A stretch of DNA of 64,000 bases from Gordius sp. MW1. Lineage: Eukaryota; Nematomorpha; Gordioida; Gordea; Gordiidae. The stretch is taken from contig OZ038531.1 in assembly GCA_964036665.1 (NCBI GenBank), positions 2,356,001 to 2,420,000 of the forward strand, given 5' to 3'. The position numbers and the translations under genes were made by a program. Below the pieces are notes generated by a model. It searched no databases. It had not been told where the DNA came from and saw nothing but the letters and a program-made list of their open reading frames with translations. Positions within the stretch are counted from its first letter, which is position 1, and each line of letters opens with the position of its first letter. This document shows, one piece after another, positions 32,913 to 45,800 of the stretch.

Positions 32913-33387
32913 TAAGCATTTAATAATCTTTAGGTAATTTCTTGGCTGCAAATCTTTTAAATATATTTTATTACTGTTAATGGCCATAGTTCAGAATCAA
33001 AATTATAGTAAAGTTCTGATTTTTATCTATTTTTAGAAAACCAAATAACGCACTGATTTTTTAGTCCTATAATTTAAGAACATTTTAGTTAAATTACAAT
33101 TCTGTACTTTTTAATTAAATGTAGTAATTTCAGAAATTTCCTATTTTTGCTGTAAATACGTGGTACTAATTTTAACCGAATGATATCAGATTTAGTCAAA
33201 AAATTTTTTAATCATTTATGACATATATGCATATCGTCAAATGCGTGACATTGACACCACATAAATGAATTTTTTACATAATCTATGTAATAATGACGAA
33301 ATGGGCGTTATATTATAATCAGAAACTAACAATCAAGTATAAAATATAATTTTTTATTAATATTGAAAGTTAATTTTAAAATCGAAA

Positions 33388-36300
33388 ATGATTCAATTAT
33401 TTCAAACTTTATTAGCATGTCTGCAAATGCTAGAGTTATACCAAGCAAGATATTTCACACAAGTATACATTAGAGATTATATAAATTCTTTATAAATTAT
33501 TTTTTTTCTTTGCATGCGCCATAATATTTTTAAAATGAAATTCAGGGGGATAATAGTCTCAAAGGCGTTGTTCCCATTTACCCACCATATAAAAAGCATC
33601 CAAGGGCTTTAGCTCAAGCTCTAGAAGTATGTTAAATTTTTATTTATCAGATATGTTAAAATTATCTAAAAAATTCATTTTTACAGCTATATTAAAACAT
33701 GCGAATTTTAAGTTTTTACTATTTTATATAGGAAATATGCCCAATGTCACCTATGGAAAAAGCTCTGGACATCAATCCACGTAACTTATACTTTATAATA
33801 TTGAATTTAATGGCACCAATACATGGGCGTAGCCAAGAAGGGGCAGGGAGGGGCGGCTGCCCTCCCCCTCTGAATTTTAAAATTTGGTCGAAATTTATTA
33901 AAATTATAACTAAAATTTTCACCCTCCCTAAATCATTATTGCCCCCCTTTAATTCCAATGCTGGCTACGCCCATGCACTAATATAAGGTTAATTGTTATA
34001 ATTGCTATGCAATTTATGGGCTTGCTTTATGTTGCCCTGCCCTGTCCTGTCCAACTTGTATTTTTTTAAAATAATTGCCGTAGAAACTTATATGGGTTTT
34101 TAATGACGGTGGACTTATGCTTCTGCAAAAGACTTTTATTTTGCCTTCGCATAAAGACTACCTAATGACCGCTGGCTGGCTTCAATTTCTTCGACCTCGC
34201 CCGAGCCCAAACATTTTTGTTTTTGTGCTCGACTGATTACCTTTATGTATAAATTACTTTTGCCAACTTGTCTAGGTTGTAACTTTATAACGGATACTTG
34301 CGAAATTGGCTAAAATGATCGTTGCTTCTTATTTCAATTAATTCTAAATAGCGCAAATTATAAATTAATGTTTTATAAAAATATATCTAAAAAATAAATA
34401 TTTTTTATGACCACTTAGCTCATGTCATGTGTGGTGGAGAAAAAATTATATCAACATTCAGCTATCCTCCTGAATATAATGTTAAAATTTCAGCGCATAG
34501 TTGTGATTACGAAGAAGACAAAAGCAAATATTCCCCAGGCACTTTGGCTATACACCTGGGAGTTAGTCAATGTGGAACTAAATTGGTATGTTTGATTCGT
34601 TAATTTTAAAAACTCTTTTAATGTAAATATAAATATATTTACAAAAATGATATTTTACAAGATCGTTTATTTTTTGAGTTATTAGGCAATAATTTTTTCT
34701 TCTTCTTCTTCTTCTTCTTCTTCTTCTTCTTCTTCTTCTTCTTCTTCTTCTTCTTCTTCTTCTTCTTCTTCTTCTTCTTCTTCTTCTTCTTCTTCTTCTT
34801 CTTCTTCTTCTTCTTCTTCTTCTTCTTCTTCTTCTTCTTCTTCTTCTTCTTCTTCTTCTTCTTCTTCTTCTTCTTCTTCTTCTTCTTCTTCTTCTTCTTC
34901 TTCTTCTTCTTCTTCTTCTTCTTCTTCTTTATCAAGTATTTGGTCCCACAGTTGTTTGTTTTGATGAGTTTCTTCCATCTTGATCGGGTAAGAGCCATGT
35001 CTTGATTAATCTTGTTAGATTTCATAACTTTGTCCACTTCCCCTTTCCACGTGACACGAGGTCGTCTTCTTCCTCTCTTCCCCGGTACCTCCATGTCCAT
35101 TACTTTTCAAGACTTATATCATTCATCTCATATTTTTAAAATTACTTAAATAGTGATCTAAAACTTAAAGTTTCCATTAAGTTGCAAAATTTAATGTTTT
35201 TGCATTTATAAAGTTAAATTTGTTGATATATTATTGTTGTTTTTTGATTGCAGATAAATGATATATACGAAAACCATGCTAGGCTATATGTTTACAATCA
35301 AAAAAGACTTCTCAAAACGTTCAATTTTACCATAGGTTGTCCAAAAGAACGTGTTTTTGTACTCCCGGTACATATTTTATTTGATTTTATATATTATAAT
35401 GATGATTTTCTTTTAATCTTTAAGATAATAAATTTTTTTTTTAATAAATATATAATTTTTTTAGAAAGTTCCAGAAATTTTGAAGAAACCAATGCATCAA
35501 GTTGAATGTAATTTATAAATAAATTAAAGCCATATTTATTATTCCTCTAACTTATACTTTTTATTCATTTTTTTTACTAATATTTCTATTTATATCACAC
35601 ATAGATTATCATTAAAATATTAAATTTGATATCTTATAACCATTTTTTATAATTTTGAAAATATTAAATCAATTTGATTTTTAAACTTTAAACCTAAGTT
35701 ATATAAATTTTCATACATTTTTAAAATTTTTATAACAGTACAAATGTATTTCGGCGGGCAAACGGGACTAGATTTTGTCTTCGATTTTCAAAGATCATTT
35801 TCAGGTACTTTGTATTTTGGTAAACAAAAGACAGCAGAATGCATGAGAACTATCGATTGTGGTGGGCAAGTTTTTGCAGAGCAAATTCCATTAAATTGCG
35901 GTTTTGAACGCGTAAGTGTTAATTTTTTTTATTCGATGTAGAAACAATATAAAAATGAGAAATATATGAAATATAAAAGCGGGGTTAAAAAATAAAAATA
36001 AATAAATTATAATTCGAAAGCGTCTAAAAGCTGCCAGCTGTCGGCCAGGGATTTAATATTATTCTTGCCGATTCAAATACCGCTATTTTTTGTTTAAGTA
36101 AAAAGTTGGTCGAATATTTAGAGACCGGGCGGTGCCGGCTGATTTCTTAATTCCGGTTGCTCCAAAAGTCCCAGAGCATGAGGTAAGGGGTAAAAATAGA
36201 AATCAAAAAAAATTCACAAAATTTGTGAGTTTTATAATTTTTTATATATTAAATTAATACTTTGAAATTAACAATATACTATATTTTTTTGTCCCACTGT

Positions 36301-36668
36301 GACAACCACCCTAACAACCTTTGGCCCCCAGGCCTTACAAATTATTAAGAAAACAGGGAAACAAATCTCTTTACGATCCCATGATTATCGCGAATCGTTT
36401 TTCATAAGACAGAAAATCGGCATAATCATCTGTAAATAAGATTTAGTAGCCATAGCGGAACGTTTTCCCAATATTTATAATTCTTAACTTTTTAATTTAT
36501 TTATCTAATCTTCACAAAATATGTATTTTATATTAATAAAACGTTGTCTTTTTTAAAAAAATTAAAATTTATGTTTAGGTGAATGATTTATATATCGGAG
36601 ATGTTTATATTGGTAATCCTGAAGATCCTACCTCTGGCCATTTTAAAGCTTCTTGCATCGCGTTTTAA
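33388..36668 (+). CDS. Putative secreted Cys-containing protein, paralogue 1 (X1), 8 exons
   Basis: Family not recognised. Exons: 33388-33462, 33546-33626, 33732-33780, 34419-34585, 35254-35367, 35465-35507, 35739-35911, 36579-36668. They total 792 nt, or 263 aa, and all phases match. A hydrophobic start (MIQLFQTLLACLQM) could be a signal peptide. Exons 4-8 align one-to-one with paralogue X2 downstream, with identical phases. Shared motifs are V(M/I)C at the start of exon 4, (S/N)QCGT, (G/R)CP(K/R)..(V)F..P, (F)Q(R/K).FS.T.YFG, (N/D)CGF(E/K)R and (V/F)(Y/L)(I)GNP near the C-terminus. Exons 1-2 rest only on frame and phase and are less certain. Introns carry an M1 MITE, an M3 repeat and a LINE tail with a long (TTC)n tract. 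A globular extracellular beta-sandwich is possible, but this is inference. Confidence 0.75.
33822..33975. mobile_element. M1 hAT-like MITE with near-exact 8-bp target duplication
   Basis: Ends catgggcgtagccaag / ctggctacgcccatg. Flanks are CACCAATA (33814-33821) and CACTAATA (33976-33983), 7 of 8 identical. Lies in X1 intron 3. Confidence 0.8.
33996..34325 (+). repeat. M3 dispersed repeat, near full length
   Basis: Begins attgctatgcaatttatggg, then ccctgtcctgtccaacttgt, gcaaaagacttttattttgc, gaccgctggctggcttcaat and ccaacttgtctaggttgt, ending cgaaattggctaaaat. Lies in X1 intron 3. Confidence 0.75.
34690..35125 (-). mobile_element. LINE 3' end with expanded (GAA)n tail
   Basis: The minus strand reads MDMEVPGKRGRRRPRVTWKG, then RSRWKKLIKTNNCG and LWDQILDKEE, and runs into the GAA tract. 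It is 5'-truncated and sits in X1 intron 4. The poly-Lys and poly-Glu reading frames over the tract are artefacts. Confidence 0.85.
34697..34929 (-). repeat. (GAA)n microsatellite, about 77 copies
   Basis: Perfect (TTC)n on plus, which is (GAA)n in the sense of the LINE insertion. It begins exactly where the other LINE copies have their short gaagaagaaga tails, so it is an expanded retrotransposon tail. Confidence 0.97.
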
Positions 36669-36773
36669 TGCTTTTTACTGAAACAATTATAAATGTAATT
36701 ACAATGTTGTGATGATATAATTGTTTGTGTTATTTTGTGAACTATGTTTGAATGCTTGTTTGTATGTTAGTTA

Positions 36774-36779
36774 AATAAA
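36774..36779 (+). other. Polyadenylation signal of X1
   Basis: AATAAA about 106 nt after the X1 stop codon; the only hexamer close by. Confidence 0.5.
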
Positions 36780-37311
36780 GATCTACCTACCAGCTGTTTA
36801 ATTTTAAACGCACGATGCCCCAATTATATAAGCGTTCAAAATATTTGGTCTAGCCTGAGTCTTTTTTTGATAGTTTGAAAAAAAATTCTTTTAAAGACAA
36901 TTTTCTAAAAATTCTTGCATACTGTAAAACAATCAATTTTGATTTAACATTCATTCCATTTAATTTATATTTCTTCAACCTTATTTAAATTAAAACTTTA
37001 TGTAAAAATCCATTATGATCATAATTTGACGTAAAGACGTAAACAATTATAAATTTACTATTGCATTAGTGATTATTATTCCAAGATAAATTAAAATACT
37101 ATTAGTTTATAACTTTAAATCTTTATTATTAAACGCTTTTAGTATGTATAAAACAATATCTAACATAGAGTTCATATTCAAACGTATAAAAGTTTAATGT
37201 TCTAAAAACAGTTATTTTTAAGCATGTATTCAATAAAGTAACGCATAGAACTCACGTTCTATATAATTTTTATAAAATTAACTAAAGATTTAAAATAAAT
37301 TTATTTATATC

Positions 37312-39554
37312 ATGCAACTTAACATAATATATTGGCAAATGAAGGTCACTTCATTATTCCTGTCCTTGTATCTGCTAGCAACAATTATGAATTTAAACCT
37401 TAATTCCGTCCTTGGAGATCCAGTAATATTTTATTATGCATTAAGAACATAATTTTAATTGCTATGCAATTTATGGGCTCGCTTTTCGTTGTCTTGAGTG
37501 AGTGAATGAGTGAGTGTCGTGTCCAACTTGTAATTTTTGCATAATTGCGGTGGAAACTTATAAGGGTTTTTAATGGTTGTGGACTATGCTTTAGTAAATG
37601 ACTTTTATTTTGCTTCGTAAATACACTAGCTTATGACCGCTGGTTGGCTTTAATTTTTTCACCTCGACCGATCACAAATTTCATATGTTTATGGGCCCAC
37701 CCAACTGATTAGCTTTATACATAAATTTTTTTTTGCAACTTGTCTAGGTTGTTGCTATCTATATATCGGACGTTTGCGGAACTGTTTATGTTACATTGAA
37801 AATTTATATATTTTTAGCATGGTTGTTGTCCTATCGTTCACCCGGTGAAAAGGAGGCATATTAAATATTATCCACGCGCCGCAGAAGTTATTAATAAAAA
37901 TTAAATTCAATCAAATAAAAATCATTTAATTTTTATTGAAACATCACTTAAATTTTGTGATCATAACACAAGGCATTTTTTTTAGAGTAATACGAGCCAT
38001 TGTAATTTTGTATTTTACGAATTTATAGCTTTGGAAACCCTTAGATTTGACGGTGGGTTATGAATTATTGCCACGTAAGATTAAAATGATATAAAATTAT
38101 GAAAAATTTTAAAGACATTTTTGATTTTACCCTTTTTAAAACACGTTTATTTTTTTAGCTAAAGTTATATGCGTAAACGAAAGAATCGTAGCTATGGTAA
38201 ATTACCCCAAAAGCACTAGATGCGTGGTCCGATGCAACGAATGTGCTTTCGATTTGGGTTCTCGCGAGCACGAAAACCAAATGAGTTGCCACATTGGAAT
38301 CAATCAATGCGGGACCGTTGATGTACAACACTTTAATTCCCATGGAATTTTTTTTTCAATGGTTAAAAAGTTTATATTCACGAAACAAAGTTACATACAA
38401 AAGCGTAATACAAAAATAAAAACATATTGGTTAAATACAAAGATATATATCATTATCTTCTAAAATAGGCCATGAATCGGCAAAGGATTTAAAGTTGCAT
38501 CGCACAACTTACTTCTATGCAATTTAAGAGTCGACCTTCGCCAGTTAAAATGTCCATCTGTCTTGTCGCGTCCACCATCGGTTTTCCCTGATTATTTTTT
38601 TTGGGCGTAGCCAGGGGGTGGCGGGGAGATGGGGGCTGCTTCCCCCTCTAAATCCAAAAGTTCTTTAAATTTTAATATAATAATTATGGCTAAACTTACT
38701 GAAAATTATCATTTTCCCCTCCCTATATCATTATTCCCCCCCCCCCCCCCCCCTATATACAATCCTGGCTACGACAATGTTGAATTACAAGCTATTTTTT
38801 ATAGTGTTAATAATTGAATCATTTTCGGGTATTTTATTATTTTTCTTATTAACTTAGTTTCATTTGTTTGTAGAATAATGGAGTTTATGAAAATGAGGCA
38901 TTGGTAGAATTGTATCAAGGCGCTCATAAGGTGAAGGAGAGCAAATTTTTACTGAGGTGTCCGCGAAGCAAAGTGTTTACTATGCCGGTAAACAAATAAA
39001 ATTAGCCTTTGTGTAAAGTATACAGATCATTTATTATTTTTAAAAAACACATATTTTACCAAGATTAAAGTATTAAATGCAAAAAAGGTATAATTTTTTT
39101 TTAGCAAGTCCCGATCGAAATAGTTCCTGCCCCAGAACCAGTGGAAAGTTAGTGAAACAACACCTATGATAATATTTTTTTTCAATTTTTACAAATTTTG
39201 CTTCAAATAGTTCAAGCTTACAATGGTGGAAATGAAAATATGGATGTCATTTTAAAATTTCAAAAAGTATTTTCGGATACGATTTATTTTGGTCACAACC
39301 ACCAAAACCCCAGGTGCGTCAGAAAGCTCTCATCGCTCAATAGTATGGTTGTAGCTGATAATATACCGCGTGATTGTGGTTTTAAAAGGGTAAGTTATAA
39401 ACGCAAAAACTGTTTTATTTGCTATTTTTTTCATAATTCTATGTAAAAACATTTAAAAAACTAATAGAGAGGTAACCATTACCACTGCGATATGTTTCTT
39501 GGAAATCCGAAGATAAAGAGTACACCTTACTTTAAGCTGGTTTGTAATGCTTAA
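37312..39554 (+). CDS. Putative secreted Cys-containing protein, paralogue 2 (X2), 7 exons
   Basis: Family not recognised. Exons: 37312-37422, 38029-38074, 38159-38322, 38874-38987, 39105-39147, 39211-39389, 39468-39554. They total 744 nt, or 247 aa, and all phases match. A second in-frame Met at 37339 starts a good signal peptide (MKVTSLFLSLYLLATIMN) and may be the true start (238 aa). It is the tandem paralogue of X1: 38159 onward matches X1 exons 4-8 in length (164/167, 114/114, 43/43, 179/173, 87/90 nt) and phase. It has more cysteines than X1 (e.g. RCVVRCNEC, SCHIGINQCGT), suggesting extra disulphides. The donor after QCGTVD (GTACAA) is weak but agrees with X1. It ends 345 bp from the convergent myotubularin stop. 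Confidence 0.75.
37456..37785 (+). repeat. M3 dispersed repeat in X2 intron 1
   Basis: Begins attgctatgcaatttatggg; contains tgtccaacttgtaatttttg, gaccgctggttggctttaat and gcaacttgtctaggttgttg. A (GAGT)n-like stretch replaces the usual gtccgtcc tract. Confidence 0.7.
38603..38779. mobile_element. M1 hAT-like MITE in X2 intron 3
   Basis: gggcgtagccaggggg ... ccccctatatacaatcctggctacg. Contains a 17-nt C run near 38737-38753. Outer tips are slightly eroded. Confidence 0.75.
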
Positions 39555-39713
39555 ATTGTGGCTAGTATTATAACTAGGACTGTTAATGATTTTTAAATAT
39601 TATTATTACCATTATGTAATGTTGTTTATCGAATGTTTGTAAATGTTATTAGTAATGGAATACCTAGTAATGATCTGTTTTGTTTGATTATGCCTTGTGA
39701 TAATTGATTTGTA

Positions 39714-39719
39714 AATAAA
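39714..39719 (+). other. Polyadenylation signal of X2
   Basis: AATAAA 160 nt after the X2 stop. The convergent myotubularin signal is only about 72 bp away at 39791, so the two 3' ends nearly meet. Confidence 0.5.
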
Positions 39720-39790
39720 ACCATGCGTATCGATCCTGTACGTATACATTTTTGAAATTATAAAAATTAACTCTACTGAACCACGGAACA

Positions 39791-39796
39791 TTTATT
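39791..39796 (-). other. Polyadenylation signal of the myotubularin gene
   Basis: AATAAA on the minus strand, about 103 nt past the stop codon at 39899. Confidence 0.5.
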
Positions 39797-39898
39797 TATA
39801 AATAATAAAATATATGGGGTATAATTTAGGAATTGTTTTCATAATTCATTTATAAAAAGTCTGCAACGACAAATACAAATAGGTGTTGTTAAAAATGT

Positions 39899-42800
39899 TC
39901 AATGAATATTTCGGCGATTAACGAGCTTGTGACAAGGCAAACAAGTTGGAGCATTTTTGAGGCACAAATGACCCGGAAGTGTGGTCCGAGAGACGCATTT
40001 GTTACATATAATTCGCCCACATCGCCAGCAATTTAACTATAACAAATTTACGTACACAAAAAATTATGAAAATTTCAGGTATAAACTAAGCCTCGTAACT
40101 TAAAAACTATTTCATTTCATACACCTTTGTTTATTATTATAAAAACAGAAGCGGAACATAATTTAAGTTGACTAAAAAATTTAATTTAAATAACACAGAT
40201 TGATATAAAACACCTATTTAAACCAATTCAAAACTTTTTATAAGTCAAAATTTTTCAATCCTTAATAAAATATTATAAAACAACCTAAGTTTAAACGTTG
40301 GTTTTTAAAAATTTAACTTACTCTAGATGTTTTTAGAAGATTTTTACCCTCGAAAACAATATTTTTCGTAGATAATTATCTGAAGAGTCCTTTATAAGGA
40401 CGAAATATTATAAAATAATTATAATTTATTTTAAACACCCTCTAACTTTCCCGAAAATTACTCTAAATGGTGACGATGTTTTTGTTTGTTACTTTTTGAA
40501 ATGTAGCGTTATCTTCAAATAGTTGGGAGCACAGAGTGCAATGAGACGATTCGACGGTACTTTGCCAACGCAATGCTATAAATTCCACGTCTTGAGCTGT
40601 AAATTTTAGTCTGGGTAAAGGGTTGGCTACGGTGCTGTAATTTGGTAATTCTTTGATTAAAGACGATGATTGAGATTTCACCATTTTATCTTTATAAACG
40701 AGAATTAATAACTTTAATTTAGTTAAAATTTTAAAATTTTATTAAAAATGGCTAAAAATAGTTGTTTATCATGAATAGATAACCTATGAAAATCTTAGAT
40801 AAAATTATGTAATTAAAATAAGAAAAATTTCAATATCATCTACATAAAATTAAACGGACAACGGACAATTAAAAATCAAAAACGAGCCCATAAATTGCAT
40901 AGCAATTAATATAAGTGTTGGAAAAACGGCTGGGTTTTGTTGGTCGACCTTTCGTTTTCTGTTTTTCAAATTTCGACTAAGCCAAGTGGTCGACGAAGAA
41001 AAACTGACCAAATTTTTTTTGGTTTGCTTAAGTTTATAAAGGTCCGACTGAATATTTAGAAATTTTATTTGATCAAAACCCTCTTGCCGGAAATTAATTC
41101 AACGATTAAACCAAAAGCGAAATATAAAAACGATATAAAACAACAGGCTAAACAAGTCGCAACCAGAAATTTATAAAGGTAATAATCAGTCGGGCCACAA
41201 AAAATCGAATTTAGACTCGGCTGAGGTCAGAATAAGTAAAGCCAACGAGAGGTCATTAGCTAGTCTATTTGCGAAAGCAAAATAAAGTCCACAGCAATCA
41301 AAAACCTTAACTTTCCAAGGCAATTATTGAAACATTACAAGTTGGACAGGACGGACAGCCAAAAGTGAGCCCATAAATTACATAGCAATTAACAAGCCAA
41401 ACGATTTGCTAAAAGAAATTTGCAATGGTAATCACTTATCAGTCGAAGCACAAAAAAATGGAATTTGCGCTGGGGTGAGGTCGGATGAAGCCAACCAGCG
41501 ATCATTAGTTAGTCTTTATGCGAAAGCAAAAAAGCCTTTTTCAGAATCATAAGTTTCCATTATAAACCCAATTTGGACAGGACAGGACAGACAGGACAAC
41601 CAAAAGAAAGCCCATATATTTCGTTTTTAAATCTGTTTGGCCTTAATTAAAGCAAATTAGTAAAAAATTTATTGACATTTTGGTACCGATAGTTGATGAA
41701 GATCGCTTGAAATTCGCTGATGTAACAGATGAGGTATTGTGTTTTGATCCTTCGTAACCAGAGTCAATCGTTAAAATATCTGAAGATCCGAAATGACTTA
41801 ATTTATCGGGCGATATCATACTTTGAGCCATCGGGCAGGGATTTCGGTCTTTAGTATGGTTTGCTAAATAAATCACAGAAACAATGTTTAAATGTATCGA
41901 TTTATTAAATTTCAATTTAAAAAATATTTTTTAAATCATCGAAAGTATAGTATATATTGTCAATTTTTGTGTGTTGAATGAATTTAACTTAAATACCTTC
42001 TCCAAAATGAGAGTCACTAAATAATAAATAACACCCTATTAAGTTTTTACAACTGTTTTATACCATTTTATTCTAATGACCACATTCTAATTTAAGAAGC
42101 CAAGTTTTGCAATTATATTCAAGCTAGCTGCAAACAACTATATAGCCAAAAATCTCAAAATACATTGTTGAACTCCTATTTTTGAATCCGACTAAGGCGT
42201 TGGTCACTTATAAACACTCCAGGAAAAAACTTGTGCAGCTTTTAAAGTCCTTAAAGTATCCTATAAAATTTAAAAGATCGATCAAAATTTAACTAAAACG
42301 TACATAGGCATTTTATAAAGTTTTCAAGGAGTCTGAAAGTTCAAAATTACACGGTAAATCAGGATCAAGGGGATGGTAAGAGTCGGATAAATTTGTCAAA
42401 ACATTTTCTTCTTCACGTTGGAAGGGTTTTAAAGGAGCACCATTATGTGGCAATGTATCATTATGTTGGTCAGGGCTATGGGCTGTTTGAATATCGATTG
42501 CAGCTGTAGTAGGAGAAATTTGGAATGTGTTTTTCGTGGTTCCAGCCATATTTGCAAACTTCTGTACAGAACATTTCACAAAAAACCGTTATATTTTAGT
42601 TAATGAAACGAGAATTTTAAAGTTTTTTTTTAATTATAAAAAATGTCACAACGATATCGATCTCTTTTTACATAAATTACAATAATATAAGGGTAAGAAG
42701 GTTACTGCTTACCCTAGATCAACCCTTTAGTCGGTCGGGCTGGATAAAAGTGATGTAAAAACGGCTGAGTTTGTTTGGTCCACCTTTGGTTTTAGTCGAC

Positions 42801-45800
42801 TATACATAATCAGACAGAGATTTTTTGGTCTATTCTTCTTAGCCGACCGCTAGTCTTAGTTAAACGACCAAACAAAACACAGCCGTTCTTACAACACTAG
42901 TAGATAATATATATCGTTGAAAGAGATATTAACGGACTTATTTGAGGATAGATGAATTTGTTCCAGTAGATAGCGCTTCGCTCTTTTTTACTACCAAACT
43001 GCCTTTATTTTGATATTCAAGGATAGTTAGACCATGAATTTATATTCGGGCCGATTTAGGTTGATATATTTAAGTTCTAAGCAGCTCTTTTAATTTTATA
43101 AAGTCATGGGGAAATAAGACAAACAAATTTTTTTGTTATAACTTAAAGAAGGGTTAGATAATAATTAGTATTGAAAGATATTACCCAAAAAATAAGATTT
43201 TAAGAGAAGGGGGCAGTTCTCCTATTTTGCCTCCCCTCACTAGGCCCATGATAAAGCAATTATTATTATTGCCCAAACAATGGGTATCTGAACACTAAAA
43301 ACCAAAGTTTTAAGGTAATTCACAACTAGCAGTTGTGAATTAATTAGTTGAGTTCATAGGGGGGCAATAATGATTAAGGGAGGGGCAGAATGATCATTTT
43401 CTCCAATTTTAGTCATAAATAATTATATAAAATTTTAATAATTTTTTGGGTTCAGAAGAGCCTGGCTAAGCTCATGGCTGAGTTGCTGCATAAATAAACG
43501 TTACTTTTTCCAAAAATTTAAGATGATCTCGCAGAGAAGCAAGTCTGTATTTGGTAGATAATACGATTTCGGACAATTCCACTTTGGGTTGCATGTGTGA
43601 ATCGAATCGGGCGTAAGCGGCCAACCAAACCCTTTGAAATTTGCAAAGTAAAATGGTGAAAAAAATTATATATAGCAATTTTATTTTTTAGAAAATATAT
43701 ATTTTGGAACAAAAATAATGTATTAAAAGCTATGCAATTTATGGGTTCGTTTTTGGTTGTCCATCTGTCCTGTCAGTCCGTCCGTACTGTCCAACTCGTA
43801 ATTTTTGAACAATTGATACGGTTTTATGTATGATGTTACTTGATATTTTGAGAGCATAAATTTGGTTTTAGGTAAGATTGCTGAGAGTCATCTTGATCTC
43901 TTTTGTACAAGGGATTTGTGTATGAGCTAAGGTTTGAAAACATATGGGTCCACAGGGAATGAGTTCGAGTGGATAATCTGAAATTAACAAAATTTGCGAA
44001 TGCAATTACAAATCAATCCTACTTTTTATTTAACATTAAATGTATTAAAAAAATTTCCATTAAAACATCGCTCTATACGATAAAGATGTGGGTGAGTGAT
44101 GGTGAGGGAATCATTTTTTTTATTCAATTTTAGCTATTATGCGTCTATTTGAAATTAGCAAAGTTAGATCTAAACATAGACTAATAGAGTGCTCATACCG
44201 TTTTTGCGCTAAGTTTGAAATGTGCACAGATAAGGAGAGACACATAGATTATCTGTTTTTAGAATGTAATAAAAAATAAGGAACTAGTTAAACATTAAAA
44301 ACAGCATTTCGAAATATATATCATTTACAAAAATTATAAATAAAAAATAAAAATACTGTAATGATGTGATGTGATGTTGTAGCAATTTAGTGCCATCTAC
44401 ATTTTTTTAAATAAGCATTTATTAACATTCTATATTATTTATTAACTAGTGAAGAAGGTAAATTCACTTTTTCTGTTTAAACAATGGAGCACACTGCAGA
44501 AAGACATGGGAGGTAGTTAAATTTAAAATGATGAATTTAATGGTACACATCTAATCCTATAAAACATATAATATGAGCAGTCCTATAGTTCGATCATCTA
44601 GAACAAGAAAGGATTTAGCGGGAAGTGACTTGAATAAAAGTTTAAAGTGGCCAACCTAACTTTGACTTGATATGGCCTATAACTAGTGTTTTAAAAACGG
44701 CTGGGTGTTTTAGTCGATTAAGCATGAACAAACCAAAGATTTTTTGGTCTATTTTTCTTGGTAGACCACTAGGCTTAGTCGAAATTTGAAAAACACAAAG
44801 TCGACCGCCTATATTAGTTAAACCAATGGTATACCAAACAAAACCCAGACGTTTTTACAACACTACCTATAACTGACCCCCTAATTAAAATTGAAAATCC
44901 GTTTTAAATAAAAAAAATAATCATATCTCCTAACATTAAATATTCTAAAAAATCGCCACAAATTCTGGAAATAAACCATTAAGTAGTTGACAAAGTTTTA
45001 AAATATTATATAAATGAGGGATACAAATACAAATGGTGCCTACTTTAAATCTTGCCTGTCTTTTTGACAATTGCCTATGAAGGTGCCATACTGACAGGAG
45101 TAGACGTGGTCGATGAGAGTGTTTAAGAATGTTTGATTAAATTGGAATTGCGTTGAAAATTGTTGAGTCAATTGCCAGGTACAATCAAGAAATTGGAGAA
45201 AAACTGGTGAAACCTAATAATCATTAGATAAAGTATAAGCTCCAGGGGGGGGACAAATAGGGATAAATCCCCCCCCCCCTTACTACAAAAAATTTAAATT
45301 ATTAAACAAAATTATGCTATAATATGAAAAACTAAGATAAACATGGCTGAGCCCGTGCACGTAGTAAAAATCTTACAAATAACTAAGTTAATAAAGACAA
45401 TTAATAAAATAGTATTCCTTATAAGTTAATATACTTATTTGTTAAAATAATCAAGAATTGAATATATTGTATCACATCCTGACCATCCAATTACGTTTAA
45501 AAGTATTAATTTCACGAAGCAGGGTATTTATTTTATGTGCAAAATTAAGTAAAGCAAGCCTAGTCAACATTTTTTAAATAAAAAAGCAAAATATTAAGCA
45601 AATTTTAAAATTTTACAACTATTTTAAATTATTTTACTAACTAATATTAATCGTATAAAATATTAATAGTCATATCAAGAAATGCACTCCAAAATTCTAA
45701 CCTCTTTTCGATCAATTTTAAGGTGACCACATCGGTCGGTGAATTTGTGGCCGAAAGCTAACCAATCTTTTTCAATCAAGGCCTAAAAATTATAAATGAG

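Noticed and set aside
34639-35100. Poly-Lys (153 aa) and poly-Glu (98 aa) proteins on the minus strand
   Set aside because: They run through the (GAA)n tail of a LINE. Only the first about 40 residues are LINE-derived.
33388-39554. Galectin assignment for the X1/X2 pair
   Set aside because: The tandem layout and beta-rich look suggested it, but the galectin sugar-binding signature (H.NPR...WG.E.R) is absent.
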